Below are positions 27,573 to 36,479 of a DNA stretch of 64,000 nucleotides, one piece after another. The position numbers and the translations under genes were made by a program. Under the pieces are notes generated by a model. That model had not been told where the DNA came from, searched no databases, and was given only the letters and a program-made list of their open reading frames with translations. Position 1 is the stretch's first letter; each line of letters starts with the position of its first letter. The stretch is from positions 1 through 64,000 of the forward strand of contig UEGQ01000014.1 in assembly GCA_900466005.1 (NCBI GenBank). The letters are read 5' to 3'. This DNA comes from Hyphomicrobiales bacterium. Lineage in GTDB: Bacteria; Pseudomonadota; Alphaproteobacteria; Rhizobiales; Rhizobiaceae.

Positions 27573-28334
27573 TCAACGATCGTTGAGTCCCGTCGCCTTG
27601 CTCAGGATCGCAATCTCGCTCGCCGTCAGGCGACGGACGTCGCCTTTCGGCAGGTCGCCAAGCTCGACGGCGCCGATCGCCACGCGGACGAGGCGCAGGC
27701 ACTCGACGCCGATCGCCTCCAGCATTCGACGAATCTGACGATTACGCCCTTCCTCCAGCCTCACCTCGAGCCAGGTGTTCTTTTCCCCCTGACGGATGAT
27801 CCGGACGGAAGCGGCACGCCATGTCTCCCCCTCCACCGGGACGCCAGTCTCCAGCTGTCTGACCTGACGGTCGTCGAGGTGTCCGCCGACTTGCACGTGG
27901 TAGATCTTGGGCACGTGGGTCGCCGGGTCCAGAAGACGTTGGGCGAAAACCGTGTCATTGGTGAAAAGCAGCAGGCCCTCGCTCGCCTTGTCGAGCCGCC
28001 CGACAGGGGAGAGAAAGCCGAATCCCGCATCCTTGAGGCAGGAATAAACCGTCTCCCTGCCCTCGGGATCGTCCCTGGTGGTGACCAGGCCGCGCGGCTT
28101 GTTCAGCATCACATAGGTCTTTTCTTCCGCGGCAATAGGTCGGCCGTCGACTTCTATGCGATCCGACCGGATGTCCACCCAGGTCTCGAAATCGGTGACG
28201 GGCTTGCTGCCGATCGAGATCCGCCCTTCCGCCAGTAGCCTTTCCGCCTGGGTGCGGGAGCAATAGCCGAGCTTTGAAAGCGCGCGGGTGATCGTAACCC
28301 GGTTGCCTGTTCCGCCTTTTGCCGATCTTGCCAC
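27573..28334 (-). CDS. rRNA pseudouridine synthase (RsuA/RluB/RluE family)
   Basis: The 253-residue protein has an N-terminal S4 RNA-binding domain (ALSKLGYCSRTQAERLLAEG) and the RsuA-type catalytic motif GRLDKASEGLLLFTND with the nucleophilic aspartate. It isomerises a uridine in 23S or 16S rRNA; the family member cannot be fixed from this reading. It has no relation to the methylotrophy genes that follow. Confidence 0.87.
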   Translation of the reverse strand: MARSAKGGTGNRVTITRALSKLGYCSRTQAERLLAEGRISIGSKPVTDFETWVDIRSDRIEVDGRPIAAEEKTYVMLNKPRGLVTTRDDPEGRETVYSCLKDAGFGFLSPVGRLDKASEGLLLFTNDTVFAQRLLDPATHVPKIYHVQVGGHLDDRQVRQLETGVPVEGETWRAASVRIIRQGEKNTWLEVRLEEGRNRQIRRMLEAIGVECLRLVRVAIGAVELGDLPKGDVRRLTASEIAILSKATGLNDR

Positions 28335-28451
28335 GAGTGGGTTCCGCGCCGGTTCGAAGTTGTTCGGACTTACCGCCGTGACGGATCACGACGACGAAAG
28401 GCCATTGATCGAACGACACGACAAGTCAAGCAAGAGGTTCGGATGGAAAGC

Positions 28452-29267
28452 TCATCGTCCGCGACGAAACAGGATCTCGCCCTTGCCGAACACTGCATTA
28501 TCACCGCAGATGCGGGTCGGTGCAGTTCCCAGCAACCGCTTGTCGAGGATCTTCTCCGCCATCAGGAAACGGTCGAACAGGCCGGAGAAGGCGATATCGG
28601 CATTTCCGCAATCCACGAAGCTCGGCGAGAGCAGCTCCGGTCGCCGATCGAGGAGCAGCGAGCCACGCTTCATCAGATAGCCGGGCATAGCACCGACCCG
28701 CCCGGTCACGACGATCGTTCCGGCAATCATGCCGAGCCCGAGATGATCGCCGCATCCCTTGAGCACCGCGATCAATCCGCGACGCATCCTCTCGCCGGCG
28801 CGATGCCCGGCTTTGCCACGCACGATGATCGTTCCGCCGCTCACGCCCTGCAACTCACCTGCCAACGGAGCACCGAGGCGATCACCGACATTGCCCGCCA
28901 CCTCGATGCGGCCGCCCGATAGACCGGAACCGAGTTCCTCGCCGGCGTTGCCTTCGATGACCAGCGTACCGCCGCCCATTGCCCGGCCCGCCCTGAAGCC
29001 GACATCACCGGCGACCCGGATACTGCCGGACGTCATGCCCGCGCCGACCTGATCGAAGCGCCGCGATCCTCCGTCAAAGACGATGGACGATGCATCCTTG
29101 CCCGTTATCCTGAAGAGGTCGCCGACCTTGACGCCGGTCCGCGTCGTTCCGACCGGAAGGGCGGCGATATCCGACATTGGCTGACCTGCCAAACGATCCG
29201 GAACGAGCGCCGATAGATCGAGCCTTTCTCCGGGCTCCGCGAGAAGCGTAAACGTCAGCGGCTTCAT
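28452..29267 (-). CDS. fhcC: Formyltransferase/hydrolase complex subunit C
   Basis: The 271-residue protein belongs to the FwdC/FhcC family. Repeated glycine-rich stretches (AGDVGFRAGRAMGGGTLVIEG and similar) form a right-handed beta-helix related to the glutamate-synthase alpha-subunit C-terminal domain. In methylotrophs Fhc transfers the formyl group from formyl-H4MPT to methanofuran and hydrolyses it to formate. The start overlaps the fhcD stop by 4 bp. It is the last gene of fhcBADC. Confidence 0.93.
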   Translation of the reverse strand: MKPLTFTLLAEPGERLDLSALVPDRLAGQPMSDIAALPVGTTRTGVKVGDLFRITGKDASSIVFDGGSRRFDQVGAGMTSGSIRVAGDVGFRAGRAMGGGTLVIEGNAGEELGSGLSGGRIEVAGNVGDRLGAPLAGELQGVSGGTIIVRGKAGHRAGERMRRGLIAVLKGCGDHLGLGMIAGTIVVTGRVGAMPGYLMKRGSLLLDRRPELLSPSFVDCGNADIAFSGLFDRFLMAEKILDKRLLGTAPTRICGDNAVFGKGEILFRRGR

Positions 29268-30172
29268 GGCAGCAGCTCCCTGAGGTGGTAATGGAACTTG
29301 CCGAGCTTGCCGCCATAATTGCCGGCGCTGATCCTGAGCGCCCCCTGTTTCGGCCCGAGCTTGACGACGGCCTTGAGGCCGGCACGCATCGCGTCCGCGA
29401 CGGCATCACTGGTTTCGCCGTCGATCACGATCTCCAGCACCGCATTGGTACCGGGCTCGAGCGCCGTCTTCACGGCTCCCTTGAGCGTCGGCGCGAAGGC
29501 GTCGTTGGTCGAGGCCATCATCCCCTTGTACTTGCCGCCGACCTTTGAGCCGGAGCGCACGATCCCGCCCGGGAAGGGCATGATGACCCCCGGAACTTTC
29601 TCGATTGCCGCGACGGCGGTCTCTGCGGCGCGCAATGCCTTTGCCCAGTCGGCCGCGAGAAGGAGCATGTTGCCGCCGCCCACGGCCTGCTTGGTCAGCC
29701 CCGTCGTGGCCTCGCAGAGGAACTCCCCGTCCATCACGGGGACACGCCAGTAGTGCTTGCCGCCGAACGTCTTGGATATCTGCCAGCCGTCGCCGAAGTA
29801 ACGGAGCGCCGAACCGAGATCGAGCGGCGCGCTGCCCTCCAGACCGGCGAAGCAGGCACTGCCGGGCGAGGTCAACACGCACTGGCCCAGGCGCGTTTTC
29901 AGCTGCTTCTGCAGCTCGTCCGTCCCCATCGCGAACAGCATGACCCGGCAACCGGGGCGACCGTCCGGCGTCGCCGTTTCAGGCACGTCCATATCGATGC
30001 CCGCCTCGCATCCGCATCCTATGACGGAGGTGGCAAAGCCGGTCATGGTGATCGCCGCCTGACGTGCCCACTTGAGAGTGGGAGCGGTGATGATGATGGC
30101 GGTCGCCCGCATGCCGAAGGCTTCGGCAAACGTGTCATCGATGACGACGTCATTGCGGATCAGCTGTTGCAT
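29264..30172 (-). CDS. fhcD: Formylmethanofuran-H4MPT formyltransferase subunit
   Basis: The 302-residue protein is the Ftr homologue that moves the formyl group between H4MPT and methanofuran. The ATG at 30172 (MQQLIRNDVVIDDTFAEAFG) matches the family N-terminus; the upstream extension of the frame is inside fhcA and was rejected. The length agrees with archaeal Ftr (about 297). It overlaps fhcA by 13 bp and fhcC by 4 bp, so the subunits are coupled in translation. Confidence 0.95.
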   Translation of the reverse strand: MQQLIRNDVVIDDTFAEAFGMRATAIIITAPTLKWARQAAITMTGFATSVIGCGCEAGIDMDVPETATPDGRPGCRVMLFAMGTDELQKQLKTRLGQCVLTSPGSACFAGLEGSAPLDLGSALRYFGDGWQISKTFGGKHYWRVPVMDGEFLCEATTGLTKQAVGGGNMLLLAADWAKALRAAETAVAAIEKVPGVIMPFPGGIVRSGSKVGGKYKGMMASTNDAFAPTLKGAVKTALEPGTNAVLEIVIDGETSDAVADAMRAGLKAVVKLGPKQGALRISAGNYGGKLGKFHYHLRELLP

Positions 30173-31791
30173 GGGACCTCCGCAAAGGCATCGGCGCGGG
30201 CGATTGCCGTCTCCGGAAACGTGAACCAGTCGAGGCCGAGCCCGTAGCGGCTCTCGAAATAGTCGCCGAGCCGCCGGGTCATCGCCGTATCGGGAGAGGG
30301 AGCGAGGCGGAGTGCCTTTCCCCACCGGTAGTGGGTCACGACGCCATCCTCGACGACGAGATCGCCGTTCTTGAACACCAGCGCCGCCTCCCGGAACATC
30401 CTGGCGATGTCCTTGCCCTTTCTATAGACCGCAACGTCAGCTATGGCACCGGGACCGAGATGACCACGATCCTTGAGCCCGAGGAGCCTCGCCGGCGCGG
30501 CGCGGGTCATGATGGCAATCTCGTCGAACGTGTACTCACGCGCGATCGAAGACAGCGTCGAGTGCTTCAGCGCCGCCTGGTTGAGCTTTTCCGATTGCAT
30601 GTCCCGCGCCTCGCGGCTCATCAGGAGTTCGAAAAGCTCCGGATAGGTGGTGAACGGCGCACCGTTCGGATGATCCGTCGTGAAGAAGACACGCCAGGGA
30701 TCGGTAATCAGCAGGAAGAGCTCGAGCCCGATCGCCCATTGCAGCGAGCCGTAATAATCCTGCTTGTAGCGGTAGGGAACGATCCCCCCTCCGTTCGCAT
30801 CGCCGTCATAGATGACGGATTTGCGCGGGCTCGCGTGGCCGACAGCCGAGAATTGACGGATGACGTCCGCGGAGATCGTCACCGTCTGGCCGAACATCAC
30901 CTGACCGACGTCGATGGTGACCTCGGGGCTTCCGTTGACGAGTTCGGCAAGACGGGCTGCCTCAGAGGAGAAGCCGCGCTTTCCCTCCGTCCCGTAGCCG
31001 TAGAACTGCAGGTGCGCGAGGTGGAGTCTTTCCCCCCCGGCGGCGCTGATGGTCTCGGCCGCCGTCGCCGCATTCCCGGGAATACCGAGATTGTTGGCAT
31101 GGACGTGGAGCGGATGCGGAATACCGAGGCGACCGACGGCGGCCTGCAGGGTCTTGACGATCCTGCGCGAGCTGACGCCGTAGGCCGGCACCACATCGTC
31201 GAAGGAGAAGGCGCGAACGTTCTCCTTGAAGGCCGCCGCACCGCCGGCATTGATGACCTTCACACCCAGTGATCGGGAAGACGAGACGGTCCAGGCGACG
31301 TAGTCGTCGATCATCGCTGCCGGCGCATCGTCCCGGATCATTGAGAGAAGGAAATCGTCATTGCCGAGGATCGCAAGCGTCGCCTTGTCGATGATCGGGA
31401 TATCTGCAAGCTCCAGATGGGTGTGAAGCGCATTGAGCGGGTTCATCGCCGGTTCGACCACCGTGGTGAAGCCCATCTGCGCATAGAGCGTCCCGGTCCG
31501 GAAGGTCGACCAGCCGGCGTTCGAAAGCGGGGTATGCTGAGGGCGCGCCTGATGTGCGCGATGGTGCTCGGGCAACAGCAGACGCGCCGTGTTCACATTG
31601 CCGCCACCGACATGGGAATGAATGTCGATCGCCCCGGCCATCACCACGCAGCCGGAAACGTCGAAGGTCTTGTCGGCACGTCGGCCTTCCGGCTTATCGA
31701 CGATCAATCCATCGTGAATCCACAGGTCCCGCCGGCGGCTTTCACCGTTCACCGGGTCGACGACCTCTCCTCCCGCCAGTCGGATCAGCAC
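30160..31791 (-). CDS. fhcA: Formyltransferase/hydrolase complex subunit A (amidohydrolase)
   Basis: The 543-residue protein has the amidohydrolase metal motif IDIHSHVGGGN with histidines 58 and 60. It is the FwdA/FmdA homologue that hydrolyses formylmethanofuran to formate and methanofuran at a dinuclear metal site. It overlaps fhcB by 7 bp at its start and fhcD at its end. Size and motifs are normal for bacterial FhcA. Confidence 0.95.
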   Translation of the reverse strand: MLIRLAGGEVVDPVNGESRRRDLWIHDGLIVDKPEGRRADKTFDVSGCVVMAGAIDIHSHVGGGNVNTARLLLPEHHRAHQARPQHTPLSNAGWSTFRTGTLYAQMGFTTVVEPAMNPLNALHTHLELADIPIIDKATLAILGNDDFLLSMIRDDAPAAMIDDYVAWTVSSSRSLGVKVINAGGAAAFKENVRAFSFDDVVPAYGVSSRRIVKTLQAAVGRLGIPHPLHVHANNLGIPGNAATAAETISAAGGERLHLAHLQFYGYGTEGKRGFSSEAARLAELVNGSPEVTIDVGQVMFGQTVTISADVIRQFSAVGHASPRKSVIYDGDANGGGIVPYRYKQDYYGSLQWAIGLELFLLITDPWRVFFTTDHPNGAPFTTYPELFELLMSREARDMQSEKLNQAALKHSTLSSIAREYTFDEIAIMTRAAPARLLGLKDRGHLGPGAIADVAVYRKGKDIARMFREAALVFKNGDLVVEDGVVTHYRWGKALRLAPSPDTAMTRRLGDYFESRYGLGLDWFTFPETAIARADAFAEVPCNS

Positions 31792-32891
31792 GGCAGCGCC
31801 TCCTTCACCGGCAGAGCGTCCGCCAGTTCGCGGAGAACCCCGGAAACACTCGGACGATGTGAGGGCGCGGACGCCTTCACGACCGACAGCGTTCCGATGC
31901 GGCTCGAATAGAAGACGCCGTCATGATCGACACCGGCTCGCCCAATCCCGATGGTTACCGCCGCGCCGACAGCCGGACGGTCAGTCGACACGACGGCGAC
32001 GAGCGGCAAGTCGCGGCGACGCGCCGGCGGATCGCCCTCTCGCTCGGAAATCCAGAGATGCAGGTCCGCCTCCCTCTCCGCGATCATCCGCGTCGCGTCT
32101 GAGAGCTGCGGATCGTAGACCGGCCTGCCGGTACCAAAGCCGGTCCGCGGTGGAAAGCCTGTCATCCACACGGACGCGAGCACGAGACCCCAGGCGCGAT
32201 CGTCGGAAGGCAGGAAGAGGCTGGTCGAACGTCGGCTGCGATTGAGATCACCGACCAGCCCCTGCAGCATGGCAAGCGTGAAAATCCCCTGCTGCCGACC
32301 AGAGAAGACAAAGACGGGAAATGTGGCTTTGCCGAGTGCGTCCGCCAAGTCATCAAACCCCTCGACGGCACCGATGCTCTTCCTGCCGCCGAGACCGGCC
32401 CGCACGGAGGCGAGAACGGCGGCGAGCGGTTGGCCGGAAGCCTCGACGACGCTCGCCTTCACGCGGTTCAGCACGGCGGAGATCTCGGACGCAGCATCCT
32501 CGCGTCTTGCGCCCGATATGTGGAACCAGCGCCGCTTGTGCGAAGGCACAAGGTCCGGACGCGCGGTATGCCAGGACAAAAGGAGTTCGTGATGAGCGGC
32601 CGGAATTTCGCCGACCAGTACGATCAGGTCGGCCCTGCGGCGGGTTTCGAGCGGGGTCGTGAAGAAGCCGCCGTTGTCGGTGAAGAGTGCTGCCTCTTCG
32701 GCGAGTTCGCTTCCGCGAACGTGATCGTAAGTCGCTCCGACCCGTTCGGCCAGCGCGATCACACTTCGACTACCATGAATGTCCGAATCAACTGAAATAA
32801 CCGGGCAGCGGCACGACACCAGAAGCTTTGCCGTCTCCTGAATTGCGGCTGTCAATGAAACTGCCTGGTTGCCTATCCACGCAACCGACAT
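31785..32891 (-). CDS. fhcB: Formyltransferase/hydrolase complex subunit B
   Basis: The ATG at 32891 gives 368 residues (MSVAWIGNQAVSL); a TTG at 32900 in the same frame is less likely. The protein resembles FwdB/FmdB, the molybdopterin subunit of formylmethanofuran dehydrogenase. It is shorter and lacks the N-terminal iron-sulfur cysteine motif; only Cys27 and Cys29 are near the start. This fits the bacterial complex, which runs hydrolytically without redox. It is first in the fhcBADC operon. Confidence 0.88.
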   Translation of the reverse strand: MSVAWIGNQAVSLTAAIQETAKLLVSCRCPVISVDSDIHGSRSVIALAERVGATYDHVRGSELAEEAALFTDNGGFFTTPLETRRRADLIVLVGEIPAAHHELLLSWHTARPDLVPSHKRRWFHISGARREDAASEISAVLNRVKASVVEASGQPLAAVLASVRAGLGGRKSIGAVEGFDDLADALGKATFPVFVFSGRQQGIFTLAMLQGLVGDLNRSRRSTSLFLPSDDRAWGLVLASVWMTGFPPRTGFGTGRPVYDPQLSDATRMIAEREADLHLWISEREGDPPARRRDLPLVAVVSTDRPAVGAAVTIGIGRAGVDHDGVFYSSRIGTLSVVKASAPSHRPSVSGVLRELADALPVKEALPC

Positions 32892-32973
32892 ACCCCACAA
32901 CTTTCTGGTGCCGGTCTAGATTCTAGCCAATTCTCTGAGAAAGTGAACCCCCGCCCAGAATCAAAATCGCCGA
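32892..32973 (-). promoter_or_regulatory. Promoter region of fhcBADC
   Basis: This gap holds the perfect palindrome CTAGA-T-TCTAG (32916-32926) and a second one, TTCTC-T-GAGAA (32931-32941), 25-50 nt before fhcB. Either could be an operator. No clear -35/-10 pair was assigned. The fhc operon might alternatively be read through from the DCoH-like gene upstream. Confidence 0.4.
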
Positions 32974-33378
32974 TCAGTCGTCATACTTCAAGTAGGCAAA
33001 TCGCTGATCCGCCCGAGGGGTACCTTCCAGGGCACCGCCTTCCTTGCCAGGCTGCCATTGGACAACCTCTTCGATCTTGCGGGCGAGTTCGAAGTCCTTG
33101 TCGGTGATCCCCTTGGCCACATGCGTCATCAGCTTGACCTCGACCCAGGCATAGGATGCCTTGAGATCGGGGTGATGCCAGGCGGCTTCCGCCAGGTGGC
33201 CGACCGTGTTGATGACCATCAGCGTCGATTTCCAGCTGTGGGTCTTGTACTTGCGGCGCAGCCAGCCGTCCTCGTAACGCCAGTGCGGCAGGTCACGCTT
33301 CAGCCTCTCGAGGATCTCGGCTTCGGAATAGACGCGGTCCGCCTTGCCGGCGGCATCGGTGCGGTCGTTCATCGACAT
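32974..33378 (-). CDS. Pterin-4a-carbinolamine dehydratase-like protein (DCoH family)
   Basis: The 134-residue protein has the PCD/DCoH fold with the pterin-site motif AAWHHPDL and a following YAWVEVKLMTH. It is longer at both ends than phenylalanine-linked PhhB (about 110). No phenylalanine hydroxylase is near. Its place between fhc and mptG suggests a role with methanopterin, such as dehydrating or protecting the pterin. The second ATG at 33372 has the better ribosome-binding-site spacing (GGGAGG, 8 nt). Confidence 0.78.
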   Translation of the reverse strand: MSMNDRTDAAGKADRVYSEAEILERLKRDLPHWRYEDGWLRRKYKTHSWKSTLMVINTVGHLAEAAWHHPDLKASYAWVEVKLMTHVAKGITDKDFELARKIEEVVQWQPGKEGGALEGTPRADQRFAYLKYDD

Positions 33379-33475
33379 GGCCTCCCTTATTCTTTGATCG
33401 CGCCGCTTGCGCTGCGATCAAAAGACGATATCATATTCTCGGGCCCGATATTCTAGATTGTTAGAATTACATCAA
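33379..33475. promoter_or_regulatory. Divergent promoter region between DCoH-like gene and mptG
   Basis: The 97-bp gap contains a 9-bp inverted repeat, TTTGATCGC at 33393-33401 and GCGATCAAA at 33414-33422, with a 12-nt spacer. It also contains the palindrome TTCTA-N6-TAGAA at 33451-33466, just before the mptG start. It should drive both arms of the H4MPT module. Confidence 0.5.
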
Positions 33476-34462
33476 ATGTCGGACTCCGTCACCATTCAAG
33501 TTCCTGCGCGCTTGCATCTCGGTTTTCTCGACATTCCGGGAAAGACGAGCGGGCGTTTTGGCAGCATAGGCCTCCCCCTCGAGACGATCTCCACCGTCCT
33601 GACGGTCGCCAAAGCACGCGAGACGAGCGTCGAAGGCGGAGAACAAGCGCGCATTCGCGCGCATATAGCCAAGCTTAGCACCCATCTCGGTATTGACGGT
33701 CACCATAAGGTGATCGTGCACCGTACGATCCCTAGTCACTCCGGCCTCGGATCGGGAACACAGCTCGCGCTTGCGGTCTCCGCGGCACTCCGGACGCTTC
33801 ATCAACTCCCGTTCGCCATTCGCGACGACGCCGTCTTTCTCGGCCGCGGCACGCGCTCCGGCATCGGCATCGCCGCATTCGACCGGGGTGGACTGATCAT
33901 CGATGCCGGCAAGGGGCAGGACGACCAGGCCCCCACCGTCATCTCCCGAATCCCTTTCCCGGAGAACTGGCGGATCATCCTGGTGTTCGACCATCACCAT
34001 GAGGGTATCCACGGAGAGGCCGAAATCGCCGCCTTCCGTGCGCTCCCCCACTTTCCCGAGACGAGTTCTTCGACCATCTGCCGCACGACGCTGATGGCGC
34101 TGATGCCCTCCCTGATCGAAGGCGATCTCGCCGCGTTCGGCAAGGCCGTGGAGACCATCCAGGCGGAAATCGGACGCTACTTTGCTCCCGCGCAGGGTGG
34201 ACTGTTCACCAGCAGGGCGGTCGAAACCGCCGTCCGCAAGCTTGCGGTTCACGGTGCGGTCGGCATCGGACAGAGTTCCTGGGGTCCGACGGGTTTTGCC
34301 TTTACCGAGTCACAGGAGGCAGCCGAACAGATCGTCGATGACGCCGGCATCGATGAGCCGGGTCTCAGTACCCGCATCGTGCCTGCACGAAACCTCGGCG
34401 CGAAAATCACCCAGACGGTGATGCCGCCGCAGTTCGGTCTGAGACAAGGGCGCTTTCACTGA
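33476..34462 (+). CDS. mptG: Beta-ribofuranosylaminobenzene 5'-phosphate synthase
   Basis: The 328-residue protein starts at the ATG at 33476 (MSDSVTIQVPARLHLGFLD). It has a GHMP-type ATP/phosphate loop PSHSGLGSGTQLALAVSAAL near residue 85. The family joins p-aminobenzoate to PRPP with loss of CO2 and diphosphate, the first committed step of the H4MPT side chain, and is a marker of H4MPT-dependent methylotrophy. It leads a plus-strand operon and is divergent from the DCoH-like gene. Confidence 0.93.
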   Translation: MSDSVTIQVPARLHLGFLDIPGKTSGRFGSIGLPLETISTVLTVAKARETSVEGGEQARIRAHIAKLSTHLGIDGHHKVIVHRTIPSHSGLGSGTQLALAVSAALRTLHQLPFAIRDDAVFLGRGTRSGIGIAAFDRGGLIIDAGKGQDDQAPTVISRIPFPENWRIILVFDHHHEGIHGEAEIAAFRALPHFPETSSSTICRTTLMALMPSLIEGDLAAFGKAVETIQAEIGRYFAPAQGGLFTSRAVETAVRKLAVHGAVGIGQSSWGPTGFAFTESQEAAEQIVDDAGIDEPGLSTRIVPARNLGAKITQTVMPPQFGLRQGRFH

Positions 34463-34477
34463 GGAGGAACAAGAACC

Positions 34478-35371
34478 TTGAGCCGCAAGACCATTCTCCA
34501 CATGCTCACGCCACTAAAGCAGATGAGCCCCTTCGACGTGAACATGGCGCTCGACGCCGGATATGACCACGTCATCCCCTACACCGACGTAACGCTCGCC
34601 GACGTCGGCAATCTCGTGCAGGACGCGATCTTCTCGCGGCCTCCGGATGCGGGCGTGGCGACGGGGATCTTCCTTGCCGGCAAGGACGCGGCACTGGCGC
34701 TCGACATGCTCGATTCAGCGAAGAGGGCCATGGTCCCGCCTTTCGAGGTTTCGGTGTTCGCCGATCCCGCCGGGTCCTTCACGACGGCGGCCGCGATGGT
34801 CGCGAAGGTCGAGAAGGCGCTGGCGAAACAGCACGGCCGCGACCTCAGCGGAGCAAAGCTGGCGATCTTCGGTGCCACCGGCGTCGTCGGCTACTGCACC
34901 GCCGTCATCGCGGCCAGGGAAGGCGCCGCGGTCACCATCGCCGGCCATGACGGCGTCGAACGCGTCCGGCACATCGCTCAATCGGTGAAGGATCGCTTCG
35001 GCGTCGACGTGGACGCGGTTGACGGGTCGACGGAAGACCACAAGGCCGCGATACTCGCCAAGGCAGAAATCGTATTGACGGCGGCAAAGGCCGGCGTACA
35101 GGTGATATCTTCGGAACAGTTGCGCTCGGCCGGAAAACTCCTGGTCGCCGCAGATGTGAACGCCGTCCCGCCTGCGGGCATCGAGGGTCTCAAGGTCAAT
35201 ACCAACGGAGAAGCCCTCCACGGACAAGCAGTCGGTATCGGGCCACTGTCGATCGGTAACGTCAAGTACAAGACCCAGGCGGGTCTCTTCGCACGGATGA
35301 TCTCCGCCGAAAAACCCGTCGTCTTTGATTTCCAGGATGCATTCACCCTTGCTCGCAGCCTCGCCAAATAG
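34478..35371 (+). CDS. mtdB: Methylene-H4MPT dehydrogenase, NAD(P)-dependent
   Basis: The 297-residue protein starts at a TTG at 34478 with GAGGAGG 10 nt upstream (LSRKTILHMLTPLKQMSPFD). A Rossmann motif FGATGVVGYCTAV lies near residue 130. It oxidises methylene-H4MPT to methenyl-H4MPT in formaldehyde oxidation. Placement between mptG and mch and the absence of folate genes favour MtdB over the folate-capable MtdA. The TTG start may limit its translation. Confidence 0.9.
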   Translation: MSRKTILHMLTPLKQMSPFDVNMALDAGYDHVIPYTDVTLADVGNLVQDAIFSRPPDAGVATGIFLAGKDAALALDMLDSAKRAMVPPFEVSVFADPAGSFTTAAAMVAKVEKALAKQHGRDLSGAKLAIFGATGVVGYCTAVIAAREGAAVTIAGHDGVERVRHIAQSVKDRFGVDVDAVDGSTEDHKAAILAKAEIVLTAAKAGVQVISSEQLRSAGKLLVAADVNAVPPAGIEGLKVNTNGEALHGQAVGIGPLSIGNVKYKTQAGLFARMISAEKPVVFDFQDAFTLARSLAK

Positions 35372-35375
35372 CCCC

Positions 35376-36479
35376 ATGATCCTGGTGGTGGCGATTTCCG
35401 GGCGGTCGCTCGCAACAGCAGCGCGCCGGGCAGGATATCGCGTGCTGGTCGCCGATCTCTTCAACGACACCGATACATGCCGTCTGGCCGAACGAACGAC
35501 GATCCTGCCGGGCAGCCTGCATGACGGGATCGACGGAACGGAGATTGTGCCGTGTCTCCGGAAGCTTGTCGGAGAGGACAGGCCGGAGGCACTCGTCTAC
35601 GGCTCTGGCTTCGAACGGCGACCGGAGCTCGCCGACCAGCTCGCCAGCGCCTTTCCGGTTGCCGGCAACCGTGCGGATGCGATCAGCCGGGTGAAGGATC
35701 CCCTGTCTCTTGCGTCGCTTTGCGGCGAAATCGGCATCCCCCATCCGAAGATACGCTTCGAACCCCCGAAAGATCGACGGGGTTGGCTGACGAAGGTGCC
35801 CGGCGGCGCCGGCGGCTCCCATGTGCGACCGGCCACGTCTTTCGGCCCCTCTCCGTCGCGCAGGTATTTCCAGCGATACGTTCCGGGGATGGGTCTCTCC
35901 GCCCTGTTCCTCGCCGAGCGAGGTCGCGCACGCATCGTTGGCTACAGCCGCCAGTGGCCCTCGCCTTCCGCCGCCAGCCCGTTCCGCTATGGCGGCGCCG
36001 TTCGCCTGCCGCGTTTTCCGCGCGAAAAGGGGGAGAAGATCAGCCGCTGGCTGAACGGTCTCGTTGCTCGGACGGGGCTGGTCGGCCTCTGCAGTGCGGA
36101 TTTCATCGATGGACCGGAAGGAACGTTTCTTCTGGAGATCAACCCGCGTCCGGGTGCGACGCTCGACATTTTCGACGACGACGACAAGCCGCTGCTGACG
36201 CAGCATCTTCGCTCCGTTCGCGGTGAGAGCGTCGAGGTCCCGGTCTTTCGAGGCGCAGTGGCGTCGGCGATCGCCTATGCCTCGCGACCGATCCCGCGCT
36301 TTCCGAGTCTGGACTGGCCGCCCCTGACGGCGGACCACCAACGTCCGGGATCGGAACTCGACGCTGGCGATCCGGTCTGTACGGTGCTCGCGCAGGCCCG
36401 CTCCGCCGCTGCCGCCGAGCGAGCGGTCAAGGCCAGAATAAGCGAACTGACACCCCATTGGGAGGAGTATGCAGGATGA
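35376..36479 (+). CDS. ATP-grasp protein of the H4MPT cluster (Orf5-like)
   Basis: The 367-residue protein starts at the ATG at 35376, 4 bp after mtdB; an ATG at 35337 inside mtdB is an alternative. ATP-grasp features include TKVPGGAGGSHVRP near residue 135 and the metal-binding FLLEINPRPGATLD near residue 255. Homologues are linked to H4MPT genes in methylotrophs and archaea. It may ligate an amino acid, such as glutamate, to a methanofuran or H4MPT precursor, but this is inferred. It overlaps mch by 4 bp. Confidence 0.8.
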   Translation: MILVVAISGRSLATAARRAGYRVLVADLFNDTDTCRLAERTTILPGSLHDGIDGTEIVPCLRKLVGEDRPEALVYGSGFERRPELADQLASAFPVAGNRADAISRVKDPLSLASLCGEIGIPHPKIRFEPPKDRRGWLTKVPGGAGGSHVRPATSFGPSPSRRYFQRYVPGMGLSALFLAERGRARIVGYSRQWPSPSAASPFRYGGAVRLPRFPREKGEKISRWLNGLVARTGLVGLCSADFIDGPEGTFLLEINPRPGATLDIFDDDDKPLLTQHLRSVRGESVEVPVFRGAVASAIAYASRPIPRFPSLDWPPLTADHQRPGSELDAGDPVCTVLAQARSAAAAERAVKARISELTPHWEEYAG

